64,000 bases of DNA from Pegoplata infirma (lineage: Eukaryota > Arthropoda > Insecta > Diptera > Anthomyiidae): contig OY992539.1 of assembly GCA_963921195.1 (NCBI GenBank), forward strand, positions 213,563,373-213,627,372, given 5' to 3'. Shown here piece by piece: positions 23,280-34,780 of the stretch (position 1 is its first letter; every line of letters begins with the position of its first letter). Both the position numbers and the translations under genes were made by a program. The notes under the pieces are model-generated. The model searched no databases. It had not been told where the DNA came from and saw nothing but the letters and a program-made list of their open reading frames with translations.

Positions 23280-24652
23280 CACTCATAAAAATTTGTTAGT
23301 ATTCCTTACAAAAAAGTCTGTTACCATTACTAATAAAGTTTTCAATTTGTGCCCGATAACTTTTTCAGTTACCATTACAAACTTTGGTTTTCAAAAATTA
23401 GTAATCTTGAAAATACTAAAAAAATTAGTATTACTAAATTTTTTTGTACAATTTTTGTAAAATGGATTTTAAAACGCGTTTGTAAATAATATTAACTTTT
23501 TTTGTAAAAAAATTGTAAATTGTGTATTTTTTAATTTTTTGTATTTGTATACATCATGTAAATTGCGTATTGCGCTTGTTGTCGCCAATAACTATTTCCA
23601 TGCAAGTCAGTTTTTGTTAGAATTTTCGATCTAAAAAAGAGAAAATATTGAACACATTGTTTTAATACAAAATATACATACTACCATATAAAATTAATTC
23701 TTTGAAGATTGATGTTGAATAAATTGGTGTACGGTGACCTAAAATAAAAAAATATATATCAACATAATGTTTTAAATAGATCACATAAATATACAATTGT
23801 TACCTGTTGTCATCATTTCCTATTTTGCTTTATTATTCTAAAAATAAAAAACGAGTTACATAATTTTAAACAAAAAATACTTAAAGATTTGGTTACCTGC
23901 TATGCTTTTTTTTGTTGTAATATTTTTTTTGTACATTTTTTTATTCATTTTACCCGTCGCACGATGTTCACCGATCGAATGTTATTTTGTGACTAAAATA
24001 TTCAAAGAAAGGCATAAAGTAAGTTACACAAAAATCAACCCTTTATGTGCGTGAGAAAAAAATATTCGTGGATAGCATAAACAAAAAAATTCTGCAAGTA
24101 AAGAAGAAAGAAAAAAAAACTGATGTTTTATGGAAATTTTCCATTTGAAAAGGTCGGCATTGTTTTTTAAATTTTGCATGTCTTCTCTTGTCTCTATTTT
24201 TGTTTTTAAATTGAAAAAAAAAAAAACTAATGAAGCGTAAATGAATATTAAAAATAATAAACATATTCATACTCATCAAAGCGCAGTTTTATCGTTAAAA
24301 AATAACTAACAATATATTTTTTTTATTTATTTTTTTTTTGTAATTTGCAAATATTTTAATAAAATAAAATATTTTTAATTATAGTGTATAGGTTTTCTAG
24401 AGAAAAAAAAACGAAATTTACTAACTAATATTGTAAAATTTACAAAATAGTTATCAAAAGTTAGTACGATAATTTTTAAAAAATCAACTGAAAAAATTAT
24501 AAAAAAATCAGTATAAAATTAATAGTTTGTAAAGCGAGTTTACTAAAAAGAATTACTAAAAATTGATTTTTTAGTAGAATTTAGTAAAAAAGTGGTAAAG
24601 TTGAGATACAAACCACTTTACAAATTTTTTTACTAACGTATTTTCTTGAGTG
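23280..24652. mobile_element. CACTCA-family TIR element, copy 1
   Basis: Starts CACTCATAAAAATTTGTTAG and ends TTTTCTTGAGTG, with TA at 23278-23279 and 24653-24654. It is 1373 bp with no coding frame of note. The family is defined by CACTCAAAAAAA tips, TA duplications and interiors rich in GTAAATTTAC/TTACTAA words. TA targeting suggests the mariner/Tc1 transposase group (inference). Confidence 0.75.
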
Positions 24653-24654
24653 TA

Positions 24655-24792
24655 GTTAAAAATAAAGTTAAAAAAATAAAGTTAAAAATAAAGTTAAAAA
24701 AAGTTAAAAATTGCAAAAAAAAGAAATTTAAAAATGCAAAAAAGTACTTTTGGTAAATAACGCAAAAAGTACTTTTTGTGAAATATGCAAGA
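24655..24792. repeat. Short AAAGTTAAAAAT / AAGTACTTTT repeats
   Basis: A few 12-16-bp direct repeats of AAAAATAAAGTTA followed by AAAAGTACTTTTGGTAAATAACGC-type units. It appears to be the remnant of the GTACTTTTT array that resumes at 26341 beyond the hAT-like element. Confidence 0.55.
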
Positions 24793-24856
24793 AAGTCATT
24801 AGTGTCCGACCGAATACACCATTTTTAGCCGAAGCCGAATACTTGTAAGGTTATTA

Positions 24857-25270
24857 ATGTATGCGTTTAACATACACATACAGAATTTTAATTAAATATT
24901 TTCTTATTTTCATGAATTTGAGAGATTAATGTGAAAATCGGGAAGGTGGTTTGTATGGGGGGCTACAAGAAGAACCGGTCCGATTTCTTTAAAATTCGGA
25001 AAGTCGATTTATTTAGATAAAACATGATTACCTGCCAAATTTCAAAAATATACCCATTGTAATGCGGTTATTAGAGTCATTTGAGCCAAAACTGAAGAGG
25101 ACCTTTGTATGGGGGCTAGGTCAAAATATGGACAGGTTTTTTCCAATTTCAATAGGCTTCGTCCTTGAGCCAAAAAAGGCACAAGTTTCAAATTTCAAGT
25201 CAATTGATTAAAAACTGCGACCTGCATCGTGTTTACAACGTTTACATGGACAGACGGACGGACGGAGTAT
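24857..25270 (+). repeat. Rep-A, 5'-truncated copy
   Basis: Begins at AAGGTTATTAATGTATGCG, which is an internal Rep-A position (compare 25552), and runs to the GACGGACGGACGG tract. It is followed directly by the next, fuller copy, so the two form a tandem pair inside the hAT-like element. Confidence 0.8.
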
Positions 25271-25282
25271 AAAACAAGTATA

Positions 25283-26081
25283 AACAAGTAAGAAAATTAT
25301 CGTCGGTCAAGACCGACCATATAATACCCTACACCAGAATTTCCCGGAAAATGGGTCCCAAGTTCAAACATGGACTGATTAGATCTATATTTTGTTAAAT
25401 CTTTAATAAGTGTAAAAAGCACTCACTAATCAAATTAGAGTGGAATAGGCTTCTTTTTGTTGACAATAAATCGCTTTAACTGAAAATCGGGCGAAATTTT
25501 CACATGGGACCTAAGTCCAAAAATGGTCTGATGATAATCAGATTTGATAAGGTTATTAAAGTACGCGTTTAATATACACAAACAAAATTTGAATTAAATA
25601 TTTTCTATTTTCATGAAATTTGAGAGATTTATGTGAAAATCGGGAAGGTGGTTTGTATGGGGGCTACAAGAAGAACTGGTCCGATTTCTTTAAAATTCGG
25701 AATGGTGATTTGTGTGATACCTTTTAAAATACGGCTATTACAGTCATTTGAGCCAAAACTAAAGAGAACCTTTGTATGGGGTTTATGTCTAAATATGGAC
25801 CGATTTTTTCCAATTTCAATAGGCTTCGTCCTTGGGATAAAAGAGGCTTAAGTTTCAAATTTCAAGTCAATTGATTAAGAATTGCGACCTGTATTGTGTT
25901 TACACCGTTTACATAGACAGACAGACAGACGGACGGACGGACATCGCTAAATCGACTCAAAAAGTGATTCTAAGTCGATCGGTATACTTAAAAGTGGGTC
26001 TAGGGCCAATATTTCGGGTAGTTACAAACATCAGCGCAAACTCCTTATACCCTGTACCACAGTGTGGTGTAGGGTATAATA
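25283..26081 (+). repeat. Rep-A, best-preserved full copy
   Basis: ACAAGTAAGAAAATTATCG start, GTCAAGACCGACCATATAA, CCCTACACCAG, two CAATTTCAATAGGCTTCG-type blocks, GACAGACAGACAGACGGACG at 25916-25945, GATCGGTATACTTAAAAGTG and the end CCCTGTACCACAGTGTGGTG then TAGGGTATAA. The last 30 bases can fold on themselves (ACCCTGTACCAC / GTGGTGTAGGGT). About 800 bp is taken as family length. Frames here are spurious. Confidence 0.85.
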
Positions 26082-26340
26082 AATTCAACTTGGCGGAATA
26101 CACAAATGTACAAAGACGTTGTCTATAACGATTTTGAGCAAAAAGCTTTTTTACTTCGTAGAAAGTTTTTGTGGCTTACTAAGTGCCTTCGAAGTGTGTT
26201 TAGTGCGATTTCTAACACATTTGTACAATTTTTTTACAATTATTCGGTATTCGGCCATATTCGGCCAAAAATGTGGCAAAAGCCGAATAGTGATTTTTGG
26301 CCGAAACCGTAGCCGAATATTCGGTCGGACACAAGTTATT

Positions 26341-27205
26341 TTAGAAGTGCAAGAAAAATACTTTTTGTGAAAAATGCTTAATAATACTTTTTGTCAAAAA
26401 ATGAAAAATATTACTTTTTATGAAAAATGCTAAAAAGTATTTTTGTGAAAATGCTGAAAAGTGCAAAAAAGTAATTCTTGTAAAAATCCCAAAGAGTTTT
26501 TTTATTAAAAAAAAAAAAACTTTTTGTAGAAATTATAAAATGTGATTTTTTTGTAAAAACTACAAAATGTACTTTTGTAAAAACTACAAAAGGGTACTTT
26601 TTAAAATACTTTTTTTTTACTATAAATAATTCTTTTCGGAAAAGTTCACAAAAAATTTACTTATTTAAAAATTAAAAAAGGTACTTTTTGAACTCCAGTA
26701 CCTTTTGTAAAAACTCCGTAAAAAATACTTTTTGGAAATACATTTTTTTTGTAAAAGCTTATTTTTCAAAATTTTTTGTTTATTTTTGCAATAAGAACGT
26801 TTCTTTTTGCAAAAATTAGTAAAAAATATTTTTTTTTATTTTAGTACCTTTTTTGGTACTTTTTCAAAAAGTACCAAAAAAAAGACTTTTTGGAAAAATT
26901 TACTAAAAAAATTCTATTTTTCAAAATACTAGTACAAGAGTTGAACAATTCTCGAAAACTCCAAATAAAAACTTTTTGTGAAAATTGTAAAAAGTACCTT
27001 TTTTGGTACTTTTCCAAAAAGTACCAAAAAAAAATACTTTTAGAAAAATTTACTAAAAAACTCTTTATTTTTAAATACTGCTACAAGAATTGAACAATTC
27101 TCGAAAAATCCAAAAAAAAAAACTTTTTGTGGAAATTGAAAAAAGTACTTTTTTCAAAAATTACAAAACACATTTTTTGTAAAAACTACAAAATGTAAAT
27201 AAGAA
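26341..27205. repeat. GTACTTTTT minisatellite with a 150-bp duplication
   Basis: Units TACTTTTTGTAAAAA with varied linkers. A 150-bp block is duplicated in tandem: GGTACTTTTTCAAAAAGTACC (26857) and GTTGAACAATTCTCGAAAA (26940) recur at about 27006 and 27090. The GGTACTTTTT-C-AAAAAGTACC piece is a perfect 10-bp-arm palindrome. Confidence 0.75.
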
Positions 27206-28785
27206 AAAGTGATTTTCATTTGTTAGGCAAAATTTCTCGTACATTATTTAAACTCCAAAGAAAATTTTCAAAAGTTTTTGTTATAACCATAGTCACAGAC
27301 TATTTTTTCACATCATTTAATCTGGCTAGATATTTGATGTCAAAAAATCAAACTTTCAAAAAGTCAAAACTCAAAACTTTGCACTAGCCTTTGGCAATGT
27401 TTTTTGTCATGCTAGATATATGCGCTCTTTCTAGCCACATTCATTATATATTCGGAAAACAACGACCATATCCACCAAACAGTCAAACGACGAAAGTTCC
27501 TGCAAAGCCTTGCAAAATTTAACAGCGCTCTGAAAATGCAAGGGCATTAGGCTATACTCCAACAAGCCTGGGTACTGAAATGGCGCTCGGTAGTTCTCCT
27601 ATTTCTGGCACTGGTATGAACCACTCGCCTGATATTTCTAACAAAATCTAGCCCATGCACCCTGATTGTTGTCTATATTTTGAAGTTAAAATTTAAACAT
27701 TTTCACCTTAACTTTGTATCTACAAATCATATATTTCTTAATAATTATGTTTTTAAGTAGAACACACTGCGTGCTAGTGTTTTTTTCATATGTTTTCCAC
27801 ACAAAAACATATATGCTACAAATGTAGACTTCCGACCGCCAACGTAAGTTTACAATCCCGAGCACATAAAGGTTAAAAAGGTACTTTTTAGAAAAATAAC
27901 ATAAAAGTACTTTTGTAAAAAAAATGTTATAAAAACTTTTTGTACAAAATGCAATAAGTTAGTGTGTAAAAAGTAGTAAAGTGAGGAAAAAGGATTTTCA
28001 TTTGCAAAACAAAATTTCTCAGATTTAAAGCATTACACTGTGCTACACAAAAAAATGCAGAGGTTCTCATGTAAAAGTTGGAGTTGATTGAAATGCGTAC
28101 GGAAGTACTCGTAGTTTTTTCTCGATCACTTCGTTTAATACTTTTTTATTAGCAAATATATTGAAAAAACGATATTCTTAATATATGTTTTATAAAATAT
28201 AGGATTATTACCTCTTAAACATTACAAAAAGATAAAAAATCGGTTTAAAATTGGTTGAGCTACGGCACTTTTCCTAAAAAAAAACAGTAATTTTTCAAAA
28301 AAAAATATTTTTTTTCACACTCTAAGTTGATCAAGAGCATATTATTCAAATTTTGCGCTCATAAAATCGTTTTCAAAAGGCATATTTTTGGTTTCAGTGA
28401 CTATCACATTTAATTCTTATAATATTGTTTCTAATAATTTTACTTAAAGTTTACTTCTTAAGTCTTTCATTTTTATACTGTAGGTATTTCATAACATTTT
28501 TATTCTATTCTTTATTTTATGAATTTTATTTCAATGAAAAAAAAAAAAACTCCAAACTCACGACTTTATCATATATTTCTTTAAAATTTTATAAACAATT
28601 GTAATCATGCTTTAACCATTTCTTACCAAAATAAAATACAAACCAGAAAATGGTAACGGTCATGATTGAATCAAGGATACCCTGCAGCAAAATTTTTAAT
28701 AAGATTAAAAATAAACTTTGGTGCGAACATGAAAAAGATAAATAAAATAAAATTTTTTTAACATTTTAATTAATTTAACTAAAAA
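27206..28785. other. Mostly unique DNA with a GC-richer island
   Basis: 27290-27690 is visibly less AT-rich than its surroundings. It contains GCCTTGCAAAATTTAACAGC, GGCGCTCGGTAGTTCTCC and GGCACTGGTATGAACCACTC. No frame longer than chance and no TIRs found. 27870-28000 holds a few GTACTTTT repeats. It could be the fragment of an element not represented elsewhere here, or conserved host non-coding DNA. Confidence 0.4.
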
Positions 28786-28940
28786 CGTAATAGATTTTAT
28801 TAAAAATTTATAAGATTTTATTAAAAATTTAATAGATGTTATTAAAAATTTAATTGATTCTATTAAAAACTTAATTGATTCTATTAAAAACTTAATTGAT
28901 TCTATTAAAAACTTAATTGATTCTATTAAAAAATTAATTT
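28786..28940. repeat. 21-bp tandem repeat AATTGATTCTATTAAAAACTT
   Basis: About seven units. The first three are AATAGATTTTATTAAAAATTT-like. The last four are nearly identical AATTGATTCTATTAAAAACT units, implying recent expansion at the right end. Confidence 0.9.
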
Positions 28941-29400
28941 AAATTTTAAAAATATCACTGAACAACTTTGTTGATTGAAAAAATTTTTTGAATTATTCAA
29001 TATTATTTAATATTTTAATAAAACTAATTAAAAAAATAATTCAATATTTTATTGATTCTGCCAGAAAGCATATTTTCTGTATTCACATAAAATAAAATCA
29101 AAACCAAATTTTGTCGAATTTCAAAATCACTTTAATTGGCTGAATTAATAAATTTATTTGATTCTATTAAAAAATTTATTCATACTATTAAAAAATTACT
29201 AAAAATTTGGAATTTAAAAAATAACACTCAACAACTGCGTTAATCGGTAAAAATTGTAGTGTTAATAAATATTTTAATTTAATCAATTAAAAAAAATAAT
29301 TGAAAATCATGATAGATTTTTGTGTAAACATGAAAATGAAATCATAACCAACTTTTCTACCATTTTATAATTTTTAGTTCAGTTGCTATTCGAACTTTTT
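28941..29400. repeat. Diverged tandem duplication of about 260 bp
   Basis: AAAAATATCACTGAACAACTTTG...CACATAAAATAAAATCAAAACC (28945-29110) matches AAAAAATAACACTCAACAACTGC...AACATGAAAATGAAATCATAACC (29215-29355). Loose copies of the 21-bp unit (TTGATTCTATTAAAAAATT) lie between them. Non-coding. Confidence 0.6.
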
Positions 29401-29417
29401 ATTAATATAAATAATAG

Positions 29418-29897
29418 TAAATAATCAAGCTCGAGGTATTTCTTTTGTTTAAAAATCATATTTATTTCAAAAAATCTTCTATATTTCATTCCTCCAAAAT
29501 TTCGTTATTCATTGAAAAACATCATCAGCAACGCACTAGCTTATACGAATTTTTGTACTGTCCCTGATGATGTTATTCAATGAATTACGAAAAATTGGAG
29601 GAATATTTCATTATTCATTGAATAACATCATCAGGGACAGTATAAAAATTCTTACAAGTGCGTTGCTGTACTATCCCTGATGATGTTATTTAATGAATGA
29701 TGAAATATTTCTCAAATTTTTCGTTATTTATTGGATAGCATCATCAGGGACAGTACAAAAATTCGTATAAGCTCTTGCTGCTATAAGCTGTTGCTGTACT
29801 GTCCCTGATGATGTTATTCAATGAATAACGAAATATTGGAGAAATGAAATAAAGAAGATTTTAAAATCAAAGAAAGACCTGGAGCTTGATTATTTAT
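29418..29897. mobile_element. Foldback element with CATCATCAGGGACAGTA repeats
   Basis: About 100-bp imperfect inverted ends: AAATAATCAAGCTCGAGGT...AAAATCTTCTATATTTCATT...TTTCGTTATTCATTGA on the left, the reverse complement on the right. The middle alternates direct and inverted copies of CATTGAATAACATCATCAGG with GACAGTACAAAAATTCGTA. About 480 bp, non-coding. Such nested inverted units are typical of foldback-type elements. Confidence 0.75.
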
Positions 29898-30990
29898 TTA
29901 AATTTATTTTATAATTTTTTTTCGTAAATTTTTTTTTAAATCTTCTTACAATAAAAGTATCCAGCAAGTAACATTCGGAGTTCTATGAAATATATTTTTC
30001 ATATTTCCTTGCCACATCAATTACTAATAAAACTTCATTCCCTACATCAATGTAGGGTATTCAGAAAATGCGACAATAACAACAATGTACGGATAAGTAC
30101 GCAAGTTTCTTTTTTTTATGTTAACTCATGCCACAAGTATTGATATTTGTTTAGTTTTATTTTTTTAACAATTTTTTTTTATATTTTTTTTTTGCAATTG
30201 AATTATTCATATGTTGATTGTATGACAATCAATTGAAATTGTTATAAATGTGTGTATACACAAGTACAATCAACAAAAGACAGACAAACAATCATACACG
30301 AAGGATAGATCGTAGAGATGGATGGACGGACGGACAGACAGACATTTAAAAAAAAAAACAAACAGACTACTGAAGATGCAATATGAGCTGACATTTTGTG
30401 TAAAATATCTGATACTTTAACATTGACATGTGCCTGAAATAAAATTGAAAATTGTTTTTGATTTAAAATGATTTTTCGCTTTTTGATATATGCATGTAAT
30501 GTTAGTGAGTATATGAGTTTTGTGTGTGTTTAAGGAAGTAAAAAAAATGGGATGACAAGAAGCACAAAAAAAAGAAAAGATTTAAACAATCTAGATCGTT
30601 TCGGGCATAAAATATGGATAGTTGAATATATTTTTTTTTTGCTTTTGTGTAGAAAAGAAGAATTTTAACCCGTTAATATTCGATGTTCAAGAGAATTTTT
30701 TTATTATTACATACCGCCACGCAAAATGATTAACCCATTCGAGAATCTCGATTCATGCGTGATTACAAATGTAAAATTTAAAATCCACGGATTAGCTCTT
30801 TTATCCGCGGCTTTTGATAAAACATTCGGCGCATTTAGATGACGTTGGATAAAAGCACACCCGGCAAATTAAAAAAAATTTAACTCAGAAAAATGTTTTT
30901 ATACCCTACAACCAAAGTATGAAAATAATTGGGAGTCGGTTTTACATTACAATTGTGTGGCAATTGCTTTCAAATCGGAGCAAAGGTGGT
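29898..30990. other. AT-rich DNA with a GACG/GACA tract
   Basis: ATGGATGGACGGACGGACAG at 30318-30337 continues into ACAGACATT and is a GTCY-type tract not obviously inside a mini-me copy. A TATACCCTACAACCAAAGTATG at 30901 looks like a stray mini-me tip. 30700-30870 contains GATTAACCCATTCGAGAATC and TTATCCGCGGC but no gene. Confidence 0.45.
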
Positions 30991-31539
30991 GGTACACTCA
31001 AAATAAAACATTGTAAAATCACAAAAAAGTTTGTACCTTTTTTCCTAACTCTTATTTGAGAAAAAATTGTTATTTTACAAACTTTTTACCAATAATTTTG
31101 TAATTTTACAAGCTTTTTACCAAAAAAGCGATAATAGTTGCAAGGAGGTTTCGTGACTTAACTACACTCAAAAAAAAACGTTAGTAGATTTACTAATTTT
31201 TTTTTGCTAATGCTAGTTAGCTAACTTTTAGCAAATTTTTAGTTGAGATAAGCATGTTAGCAAAAAATTCTTGTAAACTTCATTTAGCACATTAGCAATT
31301 TTACACAAACTTTGAACTAATTTCTTTTGCTAAATTTGAAATTGAGTTGACAACATTTTTAAAAGATTTTTTGGGGTCCTCAAATGTGTATGAACTAAGT
31401 TCAAAAAAAAACAAGTAAGAAAGCTATATTCGGCTGTGCCGAATCTTTAAATACCCTCCACCAATGTAATGATTTAAAAAACAAAAAAGTTTGTTTTATT
31501 TATACCTCAGGAAATAACAAAGTACCAAAAAGTGTACTT

Positions 31540-32512
31540 CCGGCACTTTTTATAAAAGGTACTTTCAATAAAAGGTACTTTTTATAATAGGTACTTTTAA
31601 TAAAAGGTACTTTTTATAATAGGTACTTTTTATAAAGGATACTTTTATATAAAAGGTACTTTTTATAAAAGGTACTTTTTATAAAAGGTACTTTTTATAA
31701 AAGGTACTTTTTATAAAAGGTACTTTTTATAAAAAGTACTTTTTATAAAAGGTACTTTCTATAAAAGGCACTTTTTATAAAAGGTACTTTTTATGAAAGG
31801 TACTTTTTATAAAGGGTACTTATTATAAAAGGTGCTTTTATAAATGGTACTTTTTATAAAAGGTACTTTTTATAAAAGGTACTTTTTATAAAAGGTACTT
31901 TTTATAAAAGGTACTTTTTATAAAAGGTACTTTTTATAAAAGGTACTTTTAATAAAAGGTACTTTTTATAAAAGGTACTTTTTATAAAAGGTACTTTTTA
32001 TAAAAGGTACTTTTTATAAAAGGTACTTTTTATAAAAGGTACTTTTATAAAAGGAACTTTTTATGAAAGGTACTTTTTATAAAAGGAACTTTTTATAAAA
32101 GAAACTTTTTATAAAAGGTACTTTTTATAAAAGGTACATTTTATAAAAGGTACTTTTTATAAAAGGTACTTTTTATAAAAGGTACTTTTAATAAAAGGTA
32201 CTTTTTATAAAAGGTACTTTTTATAAAAGGTACTTTTTATAAAAGGTACTTTTTATAAAAGGTACTTTTTATAAAGGGTACTTTTTATAAAAGGTACTTT
32301 TTATAAAAGGTACTTTTTATAAAAGGTACTTTTTATAAAGGTACCTTTTATAAAAGGTACTTTTATTAAAGGAACTTTTTATGAAAGGTACTTTTTATAA
32401 AAGGAACTTTTTATAAAAGAAACTTTTTATAAAAGGTACATTTTATAAAAGGTACTTTTTATAAAAGGTACATTTTATAAAAGGTACTTTTTATAAAAGG
32501 TACTTTTTGAAA
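31540..32512. repeat. 16-bp minisatellite GGTACTTTTTATAAAA
   Basis: About 60 units, many identical, so this is the youngest-looking array of the window. TTTTATAAAA makes each unit partly self-complementary. A higher-order copy is visible: the variant run GGAACTTTTTATGAAAGG then GAACTTTTTATAAAAGAAAC occurs at 32053 and again at 32371, 318 bp apart. Confidence 0.95.
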
Positions 32513-32579
32513 ACGGTGCAGAATTTTCGGAACGTACTTGTTCCAGAATGTTTTATTTCACTAAAGGATCCTACATTTA

Positions 32580-33370
32580 AATTTCAAGTTTGAATAACCA
32601 TTATTTCAGTAAATAAAAAAAAAGTACCAAAGGTACTTTTTTTACCCCCGTAGAATCAACATTGGCTAAAAACGCGCCTTAGTGAATCTTTTTTCCGGGA
32701 GGTGAACCGACATTGCAAATTTCAAATTTCTAGTACCATTATTTAAGAAAAATAAAATGTAATAAAAGTACATATTTTTACCCTTTTTACCCTATAAGAA
32801 TCATCATTGGCAAAAACCCAGCCTTGTGGGATCTAAATTCGGGAGGTGAACATACAGTCCAAATTTCAAGTATATGTGACAATTTTTTAAGGAAATATAA
32901 AAAGTACCAAAAGTACAGATTTTTACCCTTTTTACCCCCTTGGAATCAACATTGGCAACAATCCAGCCGTACTTGATCTATATTCCAGGATGTCAACATA
33001 CTGTCCAAGTTTTAAGTTTCTATGACCATTATTTCAGAAGATATAAAAAGCACCAAAAGTACAGTTTTTTACCCTTTTTAACCCATTAGAATCAACACTG
33101 GCAAAAATCCAGCCTTAATGGATCTATATTCCGGGAGGTGAACATACAGTCCAAATTTCAAGTCTCTATGATCATTAATCACGATATTTAAAAAGTACCA
33201 AAAGTACAGTTTTTGTCCCCTTTATCGCCTTAGAATTAACCTTGGCAAAACTCCAGCCATAGTGGATCTATATTTGGACCTACAGTCCAAATTTCAAGTC
33301 TCTAGCTTCAGCAGTTTGGGCTGGGCGATGATGAAAGAGTATGCCAGTCAGTCAGTCACATTGCTCTTTT
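32580..33370. repeat. About 150-bp tandem repeat, five diverged units
   Basis: Units contain ATTGGCAAAAATCCAGCCTT, GGATCTATATTCCGGGAGGT, GAACATACAGTCCAAATTTC and AAAGTACCAAAAGTACAG. Starts are near 32650, 32815, 32945, 33090 and 33235. The last ends in GGGCTGGGCGATGATGAA and CAGTCAGTCAGTCACATTGC then TATATACATAGAT, a tail that looks like the 3' end of a dispersed element. Non-coding. Confidence 0.8.
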
Positions 33371-34001
33371 ATATACATAGATTTTCCGGATTTGGGCGAT
33401 TTTTGCCAAAAAGTTTATTTCTGTTTTTTATTATTTAACAAAATTTATTTTTTTTAAATTAAAATATTTTTTTTTTAAGAAATCTAAACAAAATTGAATT
33501 TTGGCGATATTTTACATCCGAGTTTGCGACAAAGCCAAAAAAAAGTCTGGCAACCCCGTCAATATGACGAAGCAAAAAAAAGGGACACACACACACATGC
33601 TTTGTACATACAAATGATTATCAATGAAAACTTTTTAAAATATTTTTTTTATTATTTCTTAAAGAACTTTTTTCTTAAAAAACATTTTTAAATTAAATAT
33701 AAATATTGTTTTACATATTTTTAAGCTTTTTTGTAAAGATTTTTTTCCTTTTTCTCAGTTTTTTTTTTTTTTCATTTCCGTTTGTATTTACACAAAATAT
33801 GAGTTAATTTAGGGTTATGTTAAAAAAAATAATGACTTTTTTTACGAATTCACTCATAACTTTTAAAATACTTAACCGATTTAAAAAAAAAATACAGTAG
33901 AGTCTGCCTGGATAAATTCCGCAACTTTTGGTACCCCAAGCGTTTAAATCGGTTCCGTATTATTGCCAAAAACGTGATTTCAACAGACAGACAGACAGAC
34001 G

Positions 34002-34033
<32 letters not shown>

Positions 34034-34558
34034 GACATCGCTAGATCGACTTAAAATCGATCAAGGATCATGAATATATATACTTTATGGGGTCCTAAAC
34101 CAATATTTCAATGTGTTACATACGGAATGACAAACTTATATATACCCTCTATCACTAAGTGGAGGGTATAAAAAAATCGGTTAACTAATTATTGGCAAAA
34201 CATTTTTGCTAACTTTAGCAAAAAAATTGTTGGTTCAAAATCAGCAAATTTTCTTGTAGGTTTACAAGCTTTTTTTGCTACTTCCTATTTTACGAGAATT
34301 CCTAGTAAAGATTACGAGTTTTTTTAGAATTTTGCAAGAATTTTACCAATGAAATTGCTAATTTACAACTTTTTACTATATTTTTTTTGTAAAAAACCTT
34401 GGGAATTTGTAAAATTACAAAAAAAACTGTAAAATTACAAAAAAAAACAAATTTCGATCAAAAACTATTTGCTAAAAAACAAGGAAAACTGTCATATATT
34501 GGTACAATGGGATAATGAGACTGTTTCTAGTAATTTGACAAGGTTTTCTTGTTGAGTG

Positions 34559-34780
34559 TAATGGGATAAAAAACACACAATACCCCATAATTTCCTCCTG
34601 GTAGCTCCTAGATGGGTGCAGTGCAAAACCGACCCCATTAATTTTAACACCCCAACAATTATTTTCAACAAACCTACTCCTTAACACTACTCTCTAAAGG
34701 GGCTCGCATATAAAATACACTATTTATACAACTTTCACCAACCACTCTAACTGTCCCAAGATGCCCTTAGCAAAGTCAAA
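34559..34780. other. Short segment resembling the 51.3-kb foldback centre
   Basis: GATGGGTGCAGTGCAAAACCG then ACCCCATTAAT (34611-34645) resembles GAGGGGTGCAATGTGAGACC then GACCTCCAATAAT at 51371-51400. It is possibly a decayed copy of that element's core. No gene seen. Confidence 0.35.

Larger units (their letters stand above)
24801..26333. mobile_element. hAT-like element with CCGAATATTCGG termini
   Basis: GTGTCCGACCGAATA at 24802-24816 is inverted as TATTCGGTCGGACAC at 26319-26333. The flanks AAGTCATT (24793-24800) and AAGTTATT (26334-26341) form an 8-bp duplication with one difference, as expected for hAT. Inside both ends GCCGAA/TTCGGC words repeat. Most of the 1.53 kb is Rep-A that inserted later. 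No transposase is left. Confidence 0.8.
31411..34172 (+). repeat. mini-me-like element expanded by internal arrays
   Basis: 5' end ACAAGTAAGAAAGCTATATT, then CGGCTGTGCCGAATC and ATACCCTCCACC. 3' end TAAGTGGAGGGTATAAAAAA. A GACAGACAGACAGACGGACG..GACAGACAGAC tract lies at 33981-34035, then GCTAGATCGACTTAAAATCG and ATATATATACTTTATGGGG. It is about 2.76 kb instead of roughly 0.6 kb, because the 16-bp array and the roughly 150-bp repeats lie between its ends. Confidence 0.75.
30995..34558. mobile_element. CACTCA-family TIR element(s), nested
   Basis: Two left ends, CACTCAAAATAAAACATTG at 30995 and CACTCAAAAAAAAACGTTAG at 31165 (both after TA), precede one clear right end TTGAGTG at 34552-34558 followed by TA. 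Subterminal GCTAA/TTAGC words mirror each other at 31190-31330 and 34190-34290. The middle is a mini-me copy carrying a minisatellite. Which left end pairs with the right one is unresolved. Confidence 0.6.

Noticed and set aside
22490..27205. Telomere-like or centromeric repeat
   Set aside because: Units are irregular and interspersed with transposons; no known telomeric unit, and flies of this kind lack simple telomeric repeats.
30315..30346. Mini-me copy around a GGACGGACGGACAG tract
   Set aside because: No core, TA tract or TATACCCTCC ends found nearby.
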